Part shown: in pieces, positions 1 to 12,015 of the stretch | Position numbering within the stretch: position 1 is the first letter of the stretch | How the letters are laid out: each line of letters opens with the position of its first letter | Assembly (NCBI RefSeq): GCF_003597395.2 | Contig: NC_133778.1 | Span: 10,298,092 to 10,362,091, forward strand | Length of the DNA stretch: 64,000 nt | From: Chelonoidis abingdonii | Lineage: Eukaryota > Chordata > Testudines > Testudinidae | Direction: 5' to 3' | The notes under the pieces: model-generated | Told to the model about the DNA's origin: nothing | The model's database searches: none | Seen by the model: the letters and a program-made list of their open reading frames with translations, nothing else | Translations under genes and position numbers: made by a program

Positions 1-3000
1 ACAGACATAAGGGTTCTCCAGCTGTGTCTATTGTTAAGTGAGTTCTTACCAGACAGAAAACTATCAAACTAAATTTCTAGGCTCTTCCCTTTCTCTGGCG
101 GTGATAGATCGAATCACCTTCCTAACAGTCCCAGACTGCCTTATTTCAATGTGACTAGTTTGGAATGTGAGGACGTGACCATACATTTCCCAGTTTATGG
201 CTGCTAAAGAATCAGGCCTCAGACTGTCACAGCAAGAGAAGGCCACTGCACAGACAGTGATTTTTTATTCTTTCTTTTATACTTCTATAACTAGCTAAGT
301 GATAAGAATACATCTAAATTCTTAAAGTATAGGCCTTTGCAGACAGGCCTGAATATCTATATCCTAACAAATGGGATCAGAGAAGGAAAGCGAAAAGGAA
401 ATACAAAAAACCCTTGAATTTGAAAGGGTCTTCCTTGATGGTGGCAAACATCCCATGGATTCTGATGAAGCCAGGACCTCTCCCAACTGAGACTGTGTTC
501 TCCCCATAAAGGATGTGACACTGATGATATTGATTGTTCGGCAGCTTTGAAAGAAATAATGGGATGGTTTGGTGTTCCTTCTCCTAGGCAGTTCTAAGCA
601 TCCTCAGTTTGATGTAGCATCTGTTTGGAGGTTTGAGATGAGCATATGCTTAGCAGTTTTCATATTGGCTCCTTATTCAGACTTTTTCGAACGTCCTTGA
701 GCTGCAAAGCTGAGTGGCAGAGTCTTACAGTAACAAGTGATCTTGTGAGATTTCCAAGACTTTCTGGTCAGGAAAGAAATGCTTTGTGAAAGGCCTTTTT
801 TGTTGTATTTTACAAGCAGATCCAGCCAAAATACTTTAATTTCCAACCAGGGTTTTAGTAAATGAACTTTTAATTAAAAGACAAATATAAGATCATTTTG
901 AAATCACACAAAACGACTGGCATAATAATGAAACTGTTCTCAGCTTCGCTCTGCTGTGCCTGTTATTCACAGACCACGATATATGATATGCTGCTAAAAC
1001 GCCCTCTGTTCAAGTTACTCCTGCTTCTGATTCAGCGGAAATATCCTGACTGTGGATTCTCTCTAGGATACTTCAGCATTGTCACTCCCAGTTCTGGCTG
1101 GGGTGCAAAAATGAATGGAAAAATGTAACCAAACCTTTCATCCTCAGAAATGGGTTTGGTGCGGGTGCGATTTCAGGCTTGCATGAGGGTTCTGGTTGCC
1201 ATTTCATTTACCCCAAATCACTTCTGAAATGGGCTTTGGTAGCTTTTACTGGGGCTCAGCCCATAGTTTGTGTCATGCAGTAAATCACTCCCAGGGTTCA
1301 ACAACTGTGATAAGACTGCCACTTTGGCCATATTTGCAGAGGAGCAGGAGTTCTTGGTCTCTGGGACACATGAGGAGAGGAGGTAGGCTGTGCACTGTGC
1401 AGAGATTTCCTGGCACACCCATTGGTGTAGGTTTTGAGCTACAGTGTTAGTGGGGGCTGAGTTTTCCCTTCTCAGCCCTGGTTTGCACTACAAAATTCTC
1501 CTGTCTCTCGACACAGTAGTTAAGGCCCTTGCATTTTAACCCTGGCACTGTCTGACCCTCTGCAACTTGGTTCTTAAAAGGCTCATTGCCACCGGAGCCT
1601 CGTCTACACTAGTCCTCTCCATGTTGCTTCCCGCAAGACCAGACAGGTCAGACCCCAGTAGCTGGGCCTGAAACTGAAAGCTAAACAGGAGAGGTTTGTG
1701 TACGTCTGTGTTTTGTGAAATGGTAGGGGATGGAGTGAGAACTACTCTTAAAAAATAGCCTGTGCTTACTGAGACATTGGGCAAAAGCTGCAGCTGTTAT
1801 TTCTCTTCGAGGTGTTAATATTTCCACTTTAATCGCAGTGAACGCTTCAGCCTGCGCCGCAGAGAAGCGGCCGGAATGTTCCTGGGATGCTGATGACTTT
1901 GGCGTCAATCCTTACATTAAATACCTACATTGCTTTCACAACCCTCTTGTAGTCCTAGGGATCTGCACCAAAAAGGCCCCCTGTTGCTTTTCTGCACCGT
2001 GTTTCCCAAACTGTCAGGGCTGACAGCAGGATTGGACTGAAGTGACCAGAATACTGATTCACAGCCCAAGCAGCATAGTCCTCATAGTGTGAAATAGTGT
2101 TCTATTTGTACCCTTATCTCTTTGTATTAATAGATTCATGTTCCACTTTGCCAGCTTGCTGCCCTTCTGTATGAACTACTACAGGGTGTCACTGTCAGAC
2201 AGAGCATTTGGTTCTTAAAGGAGATGTTCTCCCGATGTTACTTGGAACAGGTCCAGAGGGCCCAGTGTAAGAGCTAGACTAACACTGGAGAAATCGCCCC
2301 CGTAGACAAGGCCTATGCATGGAACCAAGACTGGAAAGGGCTCCTTTCCATTCACAAAGGAATATTCTATTGAATTTACTTTGGGCGTGAGAATGATTTG
2401 AGGAGTGCAGTGGTGCTTAGCCTCCCTACTGATATAGTCTCATAAAAGGCTGGGAGGTGGCAGGATGCTGAAGTCCCAGTGGCATCTAGTGAGAAACAGA
2501 GCTGGTTGGAAAATGCCAATGTGTCAAATCTGAATCATTTTGCAAAACTGGGTTGGATTTGATGATGTTTCATTGAGCCTCAGACAGGTTTGCTTTGTTC
2601 CCTGCCAGCTTATGTGGCAGCTTGCAGGGAACCATGGACGCCAGGATCCCCAATGCTGTGGCAACCCTGTCATGCAGAAACCAAAATTCAAAATATCAAA
2701 ATTTCCTGTGACCCAAAATCCCAAGTTTCATCCAGCTCCAGAGAGAAAGCACAGGCAAGGAGCTAGAGGTAAGCACCAGTGCTGTGGTTGACAGGGTGAA
2801 AGGAGAGAGACTCAAAGAAGGAAAACAGCAGGATGGTGTTCGCTAGTGGCTTTGTCCCCCAGATCTGGAAAATTCAAGGCAAACTGATGTAATTTTAATG
2901 GCAAAAGAAATTGGATAGCTTCATTCGCCCTGATTGCTCCTGCATTGCATTGGCCCCGAACTGGCTCTGCCTGACATACTAAAGGGCCAAGGGAGTGGAT

Positions 3001-3115
3001 CGTAGTGATGGTGGATGGGGACCTTACATGGTCGGAGGGGTGGAGGTAGAGGGCTGCTGAAGGAGGGGTGGGGTCAGTCTGCCTGTGGAGTGCTGAGTGT
3101 GCCACAGCATATACC
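1..3115. other. Inferred RAMP1 intron, no gene seen
   Basis: No coding exon, RNA gene or transposon with recognisable ends was found here. All open frames are short, lack known domains and have no supporting splice context. A pair of sites near 1480 and 1600 recalls the TCTACACTA motif found at PIF/Harbinger-like MITE ends, but no paired boundary or target duplication could be shown. Confidence 0.5.
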
Positions 3116-3237
3116 TAGGGTTACCAGACAGCAACTGTGAAAAAACGGGACGGGGGCGGGGGTAATATGCGCCTATATAAGAAAAAGTCCCCAAAAATGG
3201 GACTGTCCCTTTAAAAACAGGACATCTGATCACCCTA
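3116..3237. mobile_element. 122-bp hAT-type miniature element with perfect 8-bp TSD
   Basis: Inverted ends read TAGGGTTACCAG on the left and CTGATCACCCTA on the right. The flanks carry an exact 8-bp duplication, CATATACC (3108-3115 and 3238-3245). Eight-base duplications are diagnostic of hAT transposases. The interior has no coding capacity, so the element is non-autonomous. Confidence 0.85.
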
Positions 3238-5599
3238 CATATACCCCTGTACAGGGGGAAAGAAGATAATGACTTTTGGCAGCACCCTTTGAAAATGCAA
3301 CCTCAAATATCTTCCTTTTTTTTATAATTGTGAATCTGCTCAGCAAGTGACTATGTAAAAAGTGTCAGCTTCTGCTCAGCAGCTCTGCTCCCAATGTGCA
3401 CAAGAGAGTACTCCTAGCTGGCACTAACATAAGTTTTTAAGGCATTTCACCGCTCTGGGTGAGGGAATTAGGATCTGTTCCTTCTAGTGCATCATTAACA
3501 GATTTGTTTACTGAGCTCCAGTTACAGGGCCAATCAAGTGCAACTGACTAAAAGCAATGGGATTGCACAAATGTCAGCGATGCAAAATTTGGCCAGCGGA
3601 ACTTTTACCACTGGTGGTGAGATGCAAGAAGGAAAGAATCCAGTGGACTTTCAGATTCCAAGATGATTTTTTAGGACTGGTAGTTAGGAGAAAAGCACGG
3701 TTTTCCTTGTAGGTTGTGTACACATTTGAAATGGAATCACGGAGAAAGAATGAATATGTGAAGCACAATCCCTTTTTTAGTCATTTTTCAGAGTGAAGCC
3801 ATACTCTCACTCAGCCGTCCCCTAGAGAATCACCACTCTTCCCTGACAGGCCACGCAGGGGAGAAAAGATGGCCTGGGGAAATCTTTAACTTATGCTCAT
3901 AAATAGCAACTCTGTGAAGTGAAGTAGAAAGAGAAGGTTGTTAAGTGGCATTTCACTCACTTAGTGCTGACTGAGAGAAGAAGCGGCTCATAAATAGCCC
4001 TGTAAAATATAGTCTCATGGATTTGGGGATGGTGAAATGCCACAACCGTTTAATCTCTGACAACGCTGAGAAATCCAATATTCTGTCTGAGGACGGTGAT
4101 TCTGTAGAGTAAATTCTATAACTGAGAATTATTTAGCAACATCTGCTGTCATGTATTTCAGGTCTCTGAGGAGGTCAGTGAACATATGATGAAACTGGCT
4201 GTTTCAGTAAAAGATCTGGGCTCTGCCTAACTGGGAAGGTACAAAGGATGGTTAAGTCTCAGAGCTGCTATTTTGGGAATCTGTTTGAGTGGCAGCAAGA
4301 GACAAAGCTGCCCAAGCACACAATGTTATGTTTTCCCCTGGGAGCCCTGTGCTGTTTTCATGTACCTGGGTCCTGCGGGTCTTGTTTAGTACCAAAGGAG
4401 TAGTGGCACAAAATGTTGTTTTGTCTTTGCTCTGTCCCTTTGTCAATGGTAAAATCAACTCCACAAGAGTAATCACTCTGACGTATGAATGGTGTACCTA
4501 TGCAAGGCGGGTTTAGAAACAATTTTGGCTGTGCCTTGAATCCAGGGCTTATCCCACAGCGAACTCAGACTTGTGTAACTCCAGTTACTTTACTAGGTTT
4601 CACCATACAACAGTAGCCGCTGGAATCATGAGACACTGATGTGTCAGCCACACGATAGGGGGTATTAACTATTTGTAACCCTGACCAATCTCATGTAGGG
4701 CCAGGAAATCAAGATCAGTCTCTCACCAACACTCCGGCATGTTGCACCCTTCTGATAACCATGATACTGTGTCCCATAGACAAAAAGTTTGTTTCTTTTC
4801 CCACATTAACAGACAGTCTCTCTCAGATTTTTTCTAGAGGTTTTCTGTATCTCTCAGAGAGCTCTGGAGATCCCGCTTGGTGTCCCATCACCTAATTCTC
4901 TCTTTCAAGGCCCTGATTCACAACCACCATCTTACTATGACAAGGAGGACTAGCTAGGACTTCTCTTCAGGCTCATCAATGTAATTCCTTAACTGGCATA
5001 GGGTCACTGAGCAGCATGAACCATTCCTTCCCCACCCAAGGCCAGACGTGCAGTTTCCACTGGTCACGGACTATGAAAGCCTGAGGAGAAAGAAATGGAG
5101 ACTGGATGAGAACTATAATTAGGCTTCTAAGGTGACTTTCAGATGGGAGTTCTTTAAACAATGGGCCTGGTTGGTCCATGGGTCTTTCGTAGCTGATGCT
5201 GGAATTCTGTAGGTACCACATTTCCCTCTGACTCACAGGCTTAGGATGGTATTAGAGGATAATGAAATGTCTGAAAATCAGATATTCTGCTTGTCAGAAG
5301 GCTTAACAGGGAATGGATTTGTTTAGGTTCTTGGGGCTTACACTTCTTTGGTTGACTTATTTATAGAACATCTATAGAAGCACATTTTTGTACTGCAGAT
5401 GACCCAACATTTCTGGACACTTAATGCAGAATTTGTAAATACAGCAAAAAATACTTAAAAAGCTCCCACGGCAAATCTCTCTCCCTGTCTTCAACCACCT
5501 TCCCAGCTGCCCAGGCTTTAGCGCCTATTCTGGCTGTAAGTATTAACTCAAATTTAAAACCTTTTGACAGTGTGCCCATAATGAATGATATCTAAATAG
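3238..5599. other. Unannotated intronic stretch
   Basis: No gene, RNA or bounded repeat was recognised. The longest open frames (up to about 86 codons) show no domain and no splice or start context. Confidence 0.4.
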
Positions 5600-6600
5600 G
5601 TGGGAGTGACGTTACAGCCTATATGATTTTATAAAAATATGCTAATGGGTGAATATAATGTAACTGGAATATGCTTCATGCAAAAGGTCTCTTGTAAGGT
5701 ATCATTACAAAGTTTATAATCTACTGAGTGTGGTCATCCTATTTGTATAAATGTACCACTCTTGTATCTGAAACTAGAAATATGAAATATAACTCTGAGG
5801 GCCTATTATAATTATGCAAAGAGTGGGCCTTTAATGGTGGTTTGGAATCTCGATAGTTCCCATTATCCAGGGCAATTGACTGGATGGCTCTATTTGCAGG
5901 CAGGCTTTCCTGTGACTCAGGCTGGGAGGAATGAAGGCTTGAAGTCTTGCAGTGACATGTGATCATGTCACCTGAACTGGAATCCATCTTTAACCTGGTG
6001 TCTTTCCATTGAGAAGGAGGGGGTGGGAACCCAGAGAGAGACAAAAGGATCCCCGCCTTATGCAAAAGATATAAAGAGGTGGAACAGAACAAAGGGAGGA
6101 GGGGAGCCATCATGAAGAATCCCCTAGCTACCACCTGAGCTGCAACGAGAGTTGTACCAGGGGAAAGAATTGTGCCCAGGCCTGGAAGGGGTCCAGTTTG
6201 AGGTAAACACTTACTGAAGCATTTCTGAGGGTGAGATGATCTGTAATCAGTTCGATTAGACATAGATTTGCACAATTTATTTTATTTTGCCTGGTGACTT
6301 ACCTTGTTCTGTTTGTCACTACTTGGAACCACTTAAATCCTACTTTCTGTATTTAATAAAATTACTTTTTACTTATTAATTAACTCAGAGTATGTATTAA
6401 TACCTGGGGGAGCAAACAACTGTGCATCTCTCTCTATCGGAGGTATAGAGGGCGAACAATTTGAGTTTAGCCTGCATAAGCTTTATACAGGATAAAACGG
6501 GGCTTACCATGTAACAGCATTCAGACTTGGTCTGGAACTTCCCCACAGCCGGTTGGTATTCAGGGTTTCGGAAGAGTCGATTACAGAGTGAAAGTCCAGG
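5600..6600 (+). repeat. Probable old ERV-type LTR fragment
   Basis: The block shares its general layout, and a stretch around 6290-6345 (CTTGTTCTGTTTGTCACT followed by a CTTAAAT-type run), with the LTR at 30769-31829. It contains a TTTAATAAAA poly(A)-type signal near 6354-6362 on the + strand. Ends and target duplication could not be located, so the coordinates are approximate. The 178-codon minus-strand frame within it has no domain and is not called a gene. Confidence 0.45.
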
Positions 6601-7300
6601 CTGCAAACTTCAGACCTAGATCTGAACAATTCCAGAGCTGAACAGTGTTGGGATTTTGATTCAGACGTATCTCTGTCTGATACAGATAAAGCAGTTGGAG
6701 GAGGTTATTAATATTTAAGATAATGAATCCTATCAAAGATTAGACAAGGACTACATATTTCATTTTCCCACCTTGGGTCCCAGTGTAATACTTCCTTTCT
6801 CCCTAAGGAGTGTAAAAATCTGTTCAGTCATGCTTCACTTCCTCTGGTATGTGAGGGCTGACCTTTTTCATCCCCCCAAGAAATGGAAAGGAAGTCTTGG
6901 AAATCACTTGTGGCCAACACAGTGCATCTTCCTAGTGGATTTCCTGTATAAACATTTAGCTTAAGACTGGCATTTCTCAGGCACCCAGAATGTGAAACAT
7001 ATTTTTTTTTAAAATATCTGTCCAGAAGAGTACAGTGAGTGGAATGTCGGAAATGCTTTTTGAACTAGCTCTTTTTCAGACTGGGATAAACAAGTCAGTC
7101 CCAGGGAGAAGAGCATGGCATTCAAGCTATGGGAACTGTTCTTCACGTGTCTATCTAAGGAGTTCATCTAGGAAAGCCCCGTGTGAAATGTTCTGTCGCA
7201 CAGAAAAGCCTCATCAAGTTTATCATTTCCTAGTGAAGACTATAACTTACCCAGCTGTCACGGCATCCTGAGACTTGTAGCAAGATACCTTCCCACCAGT
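6601..7300. other. Unannotated stretch
   Basis: No gene, RNA gene or bounded repeat was recognised between the LTR-like block and the hAT element beginning at 7301. Confidence 0.35.
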
Positions 7301-7528
7301 CAGGGACGGCTCTAGACATTTCGCCGCCCCAAGCATGGCGGCATGCTGCGGAGGGCGCTATGCCGGCCGCCGGGAGGGTGGCAGGCAGCTCCAGTGGACC
7401 TCCTGCAGGCGGTCCTCCGGGAGGTCCACTGGAGCTGCCTGTCGCCCTCCTGGCGGCCGGCATTGCGCCCCCCGTGGCATGCCGCCCCAAGCATGTGCTT
7501 GGTGTGCTGGGGCCTGGAGCCACCCCTG
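7301..7528. mobile_element. 228-bp GC-rich hAT miniature element
   Basis: The left end is CAGGGACGGCTCTAG and the right end CTGGAGCCACCCCTG, near-perfect inverted repeats. The flanks carry CCACCAGT (7293-7300) and CCACCAGA (7529-7536), a 7/8 target duplication. The interior is a long GC-rich palindrome that pairs about 7384-7440 with itself, which is why all six frames stay open; none is a gene. Related ends occur at 35083-35152 and 49230-49538. Confidence 0.85.
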
Positions 7529-7689
7529 CCACCAGAGTACATTCAAACGATGCTGTTGTTCAGTAGAAAAGGAGCACTAAATACGCCTCTTGCCTGCTGC
7601 TGTGATTTCTAGTTATTTTCTTATTTGTAGTGGAGTAAAAACTAGAGGCCCTGAAGGTCCTGTTGTGCTAGGTGCTGTCTGTATAAGTG

Positions 7690-7765
7690 GCTCAAGCTGT
7701 AGATGCTTCGACTTTTAGCTCATGAGGTCCCTGATTCCATCTCCAGTGTCAGCCAAGATGGAGGC
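7690..7765 (+). repeat. tRNA-like SINE head
   Basis: A segment with TGGCTCAAGCTGTAGATG resembling a pol III A box and GGTCCCTGATTCC resembling a B box lies about 35 bases apart. This is how tRNA-derived SINEs of turtles begin. It lacks a foldable tRNA cloverleaf, so it is not a tRNA gene. No clear tail or target duplication was found. Confidence 0.45.
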
Positions 7766-8038
7766 TGTTGCATTGTCCTGAGTTGGAGCATTAAAAGCCA
7801 GCCTGGTGCTGGGGAGGTGAAGACAGAGATGATGGTGGCTGTTGAAAGAACATGAGGACAGGAGCATTAATTAACCCATGTGTGTACATACATACACTCA
7901 TGTGGCAAACAGAAACATCCAATAATTTCATCTTAATATCACCCCAACCCCCCATTTGAGGGCCTGTTATGATCAATAACCTCAATCCAAGAGGTAAAGC
8001 AAAAGTACCAGGAATATTTAGAAACCATTCCTACTACA

Positions 8039-8126
8039 AAAAGCGACAGAGTCCTGTGGCTTCTTGTAGACTAACAGACATATTGGAACATGAGCTTTTG
8101 TGGGTAAATACCCACTTCTTCAGACA
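8039..8126 (-). mobile_element. 88-bp short retroposon with perfect 13-bp TSD
   Basis: The unit contains the family signature GAGTCCTGTGGC, AGACTAACAGACATATTGG and a hairpin GTGGGTAAATACCCAC. It is bounded by an exact 13-bp duplication, CATTCCTACTACA (8026-8038 and 8127-8139). Duplications of this length point to target-primed reverse transcription, not a cut-and-paste transposase. The same unit recurs at 15682-15905 and 16984-17108. The family may be a Penelope-like end fragment or a SINE; class was not settled. Confidence 0.8.
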
Positions 8127-8139
8127 CATTCCTACTACA

Positions 8140-9033
8140 GAATTTCCCTGAAAAAAATCTCCCCCCCAAACTATCACAAGTCTTGCTCCTCCTATAAGGC
8201 TGATAGTCCTTTAACTGCCCCCAGGAGTACAATGCTTTATGAAGTCAAACAGTCTAATAAGCAGAGACTTTTGGAGCAGGTAGTAACCACACCATATTCC
8301 CTTGGTTCCAGATGCTGTGCTAGTTCCAGGTCTCCTTTGTTTGCAAAGGTACCAATGACTTCAAATTGACACGGGTCCATCATACGGAGACTGCTGCCTT
8401 CAAAGATATAGAAGGACAGTTCACTGTGCTCAGTGTCTAAAATCATTTGCTCTGTGTCTCTCCATTCTAAACTCCCCCCTTAATCTCCTGGCTCTCTTCC
8501 ACTCTCCAAGTTCTCCTCCCTGAGTGAAGCCAAGACCAGCTAGAAGGATCCATGTCTGCTCTTTCAAATTGGATGACATGCACCTCTTCATGTCACAGAA
8601 AAGGCTCTGTGCATGGGCGACCTTGCTGAATGATTTACTGAAGTCTGCCTGCGGGGGTTAAGTGCATTGTTTATTAACAGTAGCTAAAGTTAAGACATCG
8701 ATGTGCTGTAGGCAGTGATTCAAAGGTTGGTTGGCTTCATATTGCGAACTCATTGAGAAAAGAACTGGCAATCAAGTAAGTAGCTGAAGACCTTGAAACA
8801 ACAATACTTCCAATGCAGGGTGAGAAATGGCACCAGCTGAAGGAGTCTGTACAAGCAGGTCTCTGAAATCTTGTTGGGCAGGGGCAGATGTTGCAGGGTA
8901 TATGAGTGGGTGGCAGATTACATCTGCTGTGAGATAGCTAAGAAATAGTTCTGCTCAGAAATATTCAGCTCCATCCCATATTGTGCTGGGTCTCCGTCTG
9001 GCAAATTATAGGGCCCGCTTCCCAGAGTGGGCC
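8140..9033. other. Unannotated stretch
   Basis: No gene or repeat with recognisable ends was found between the short retroposon and the solo LTR that starts at 9034. Confidence 0.35.
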
Positions 9034-9719
9034 TGTCATAGGTCTTACTCCCACTCTGAACTTTAGGGTACAGATGTGGGGACCTGCATGGACACTTCTA
9101 AGCTTAATTACCAGCTTAGATCTGGTCTCCGCTGCCACTATCCAGTATTTCTGAGTACCTGGATCACTCCCTTTCCCCCAAAAACCTTCCCCTCCCTGGG
9201 TAGCCTTGAGAGACTCCTCTACCAGTTCCCTGGTGAGTCCAGATCCAATTCCCTTGGATCTAAAAAAATAGGGAAAAAAATCAATCAGGTTCTTAAAAGA
9301 AGGTGTTTAATTAAAGAAAAGAAAGGTGAAAGAAAGAAAAAGAAAGAAAAAACCTCTGGGGGACAGCATATCAGCTAATCTCACAGACAAAAGATTGAAA
9401 ACACAGGATGTTCCCCTGGGCAAAAATCTTAATACACACAAAAATACCCAATTTGATAATTCCCTGAATGGCACCAAGACAAGTCACAAAAGAAAATAAA
9501 CTTATTCCTTTCTAAAACTTACTACTCTGATAAGAGGCTGGTTCCTTGATCTTTTTCACTCTGGCTGAAACTGACTAAACAAAGGAAACTTCCCTCCTTC
9601 CTTTTGAAACATCTTTTCCCTCCATTGGTTCCTCTGGTCAGGTGTCAGCTAGGCTAGGTGAACTTCTTAACCCTTTACAGGTAAAAGAGGCATTAACCCT
9701 TAACCATCTGTTTATGACA
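9034..9719 (-). mobile_element. Solo LTR (family A) with perfect 5-bp TSD
   Basis: On the + strand the element begins TGTCA and ends TGACA, the inverted ends expected of an LTR. It is flanked by an exact duplication GGGCC (9029-9033 and 9720-9724). The sequence matches the LTR at 31978-32781 over most of its length, including CTCTGAACTTTAGGGTACAG near one end and CATCTGTTTATGACA at the other. No internal retroviral sequence lies beside it, so it is a solo LTR left by recombination. Confidence 0.85.
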
Positions 9720-9724
9720 GGGCC

Positions 9725-10359
9725 AGATAGGTAGGACGCATGTGCCTCTGAACACAGGGCTATTTGGTGAGTAAGTCTGGGTATGCTTGTTTAGCCACAC
9801 AGCCTTCTGAAAGGCCACACTTTCAGGGCTCTCACTTTGCAATTCCACTCTCAAAATCTGAATTTACTGGAAAGAGATTGCAGTGTCTGAGACCTCCATT
9901 AATTAGCCTGGTGGCACCATTTCAAGAATTGCCAGCTCTGAGAGGTAGCATCTCCAGGTCTCACCTTAGGGTCTGATGGTCTAGTTCACCAACAGGTAAA
10001 TAAGTATTAGTGGGTATATTTGTCACCCAGCTTTTTATTAACCGAATTACAGCCCTTTAACCAACCAGAACTGCAGCCACCAATCTTACTGCTTTAGCAT
10101 AGCAAATGTTGTGTACTGAATGGGGTTGTTTTAAATCTTGTAATGCTCCAAGAGGCTGCAAATGCTCCCATATAGTCTAATAAATAACATTCTGGAATGG
10201 ATGCAAGTTAGACCTGAACTTAATGCTGCCAGGCATAAAAATTGCAATTGAATCACTGAATGTCCCAGGCTTCCAACTGAGATTCTGCCTGTCCCTCTGC
10301 CATATTAGATAAAACTCTGACTGTCTGCTGCAATCAATAATCTGTGTTTTATTAAATGA
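9725..10359. other. Unannotated stretch
   Basis: No gene or bounded repeat was recognised. Confidence 0.35.
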
Positions 10360-10565
10360 CACCAGAACTCTAGGGCAGCAGGGCTCTTGGGTTCTATTCC
10401 TGACTTTGCAAGTGGTTTTCCAGGTCATTTCTGGGTAAGTTACTTGACCTTTCCAGTGCCTTATTCTACTCGTGTGATGCCTCACTGGGGATGGGTTGTG
10501 AGACTTAATTACTCAGCGTTCAGATCCCTGGATTGAAAGTGCTGTATAAATGCAAATAATAAATA
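10360..10565 (+). repeat. MIR (CORE-SINE) relic
   Basis: The order GGGTTCTATTCCTGACTTTG, then AAGTTACTTGACCTTTCC, then a GTGCTGTATAAATG tail follows the MIR consensus on the + strand. It is old and diverged, with no visible target duplication. Confidence 0.65.
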
Positions 10566-12015
10566 TTATCTATCCACTCACTTTTCTAAATCTACCTGCA
10601 AATCCTCACATGTAATAATCAATGTGCCTATTAACAATCATGAGCAGCATTTATATAGGGAAAGATCCAAGCAAACAGTGGGGAAAATTGTCCATACATA
10701 TTGATTCAGATTCATTGATTTTATTCAGTCATTGCTTGACCCTTTCACGTTGAATTTCTGCAAACATTTGATCACTCCAGGGCTGGTAAGGGATCACAAA
10801 AATAAAATGTGAAGTTTTAATGCTCTACTATTCAGCAAAAGCAAATTTTGAAATGTCTATTTGAGAGTAGCATTTTCAGGCTGTATTGTATTGCCTGTTG
10901 AGTCACACACGTTGTATGGATACAGTTGCATCCATCAAAATGTTCACAAACAATCGACAGACCAGAATTCTTCTGTTGAAGGAATTTGTAGACAAGTGTA
11001 AATAATGAATTAGTTCAAGAATTTCACAAATCGAAAAAGCCCAAATTTGATGAATAATTCAGAATGAATGTTCACTCCGCTGATGTGTGGACAGCCACAT
11101 AGTCAGCAAGTTGTATTACTTTCCCTTTCAGCTGTAATGTGCCCTTGAGTAATTCTAGCAAAGGGAATCTTTAAACTGCATGTTTGCTGTCCTCCACCAA
11201 ACCAATTAAAGGTTTATTGGGTGCATTTATTTTCCAGCAGAAGCATTTTCTTTTGCTGATGTGGCCTTTTTAATGGCTATAGTAGCAAGTAGTGCAACCC
11301 AGTGCATTGGGGGATGATCAGGGCCGGTGGATTATTTTACAGATTACAGTCATTTTACCAACTGCCTTCCTATCCACCCACCCCAAAGCAGTGAATATAC
11401 ACAATGAAGATGGGATGGGGTGGGACTTCCAAGGGTTGGATCGCAGGAATTTGAGAGAGACTCTGCATCATATAGCAAAGGTGCTAGTCAGGCTAATTGC
11501 ATCAATACATCTGCCTGACAAGGTATTACTGGAAAGAGAATATGATGATCCTTTTAAATTACCAGTGGGAAATCTTTTTACTTACTACATAATGAAAACA
11601 GAAACCCATGTCACTGCAGCATTGTCTCTGCAGTCTAATTTGTTGACTTTGGCAGATGGATGGGCAAGGCTGTTCATCTGCTCAGTGGGCACCGCTGGGC
11701 TGTGGTCTAAATCCTGTTGCTATTGAAGTCACTGGCAAAATGACCATTGGCTTCAGAGGGACATGTATGTGTGAGTGCTCCCAGTGGGCTAGCTCTGGGA
11801 CAGAAAGAAAGGAAGGGCCAATACTGCAGGAATATCCAGCAGGATACCAGGCTAAGCACGTTCACGTTCCAGATCTATTGCACAGAATGAGGGAGAAGAC
11901 AGAGAAGTGGCTAACCAACTCCTTTTTCTCTTCTGGGTTCATTGTCCCAGACAATGGCTCTCTGAAAGGCAACAGAGATGGATAAAGAGAAAGGTTTTTC
12001 TCCCTTGTGCAGTGC
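10566..12015. other. Unannotated stretch with one short conserved-type repeat
   Basis: No exon was found. Around 11695-11765 the sequence AATCCTGTTGCTATTGAAGT...GGCTTCAGAGGG matches the recurrent unnamed motif described in the findings. Remaining open frames (up to 144 codons at 11292-11726) have no domain. Confidence 0.35.

Noticed and set aside
7230..7612. Open frames of 60-100 codons in all six frames
   Set aside because: They lie in the GC-rich palindrome of a hAT miniature element; self-complementarity and few A/T triplets keep every frame open.
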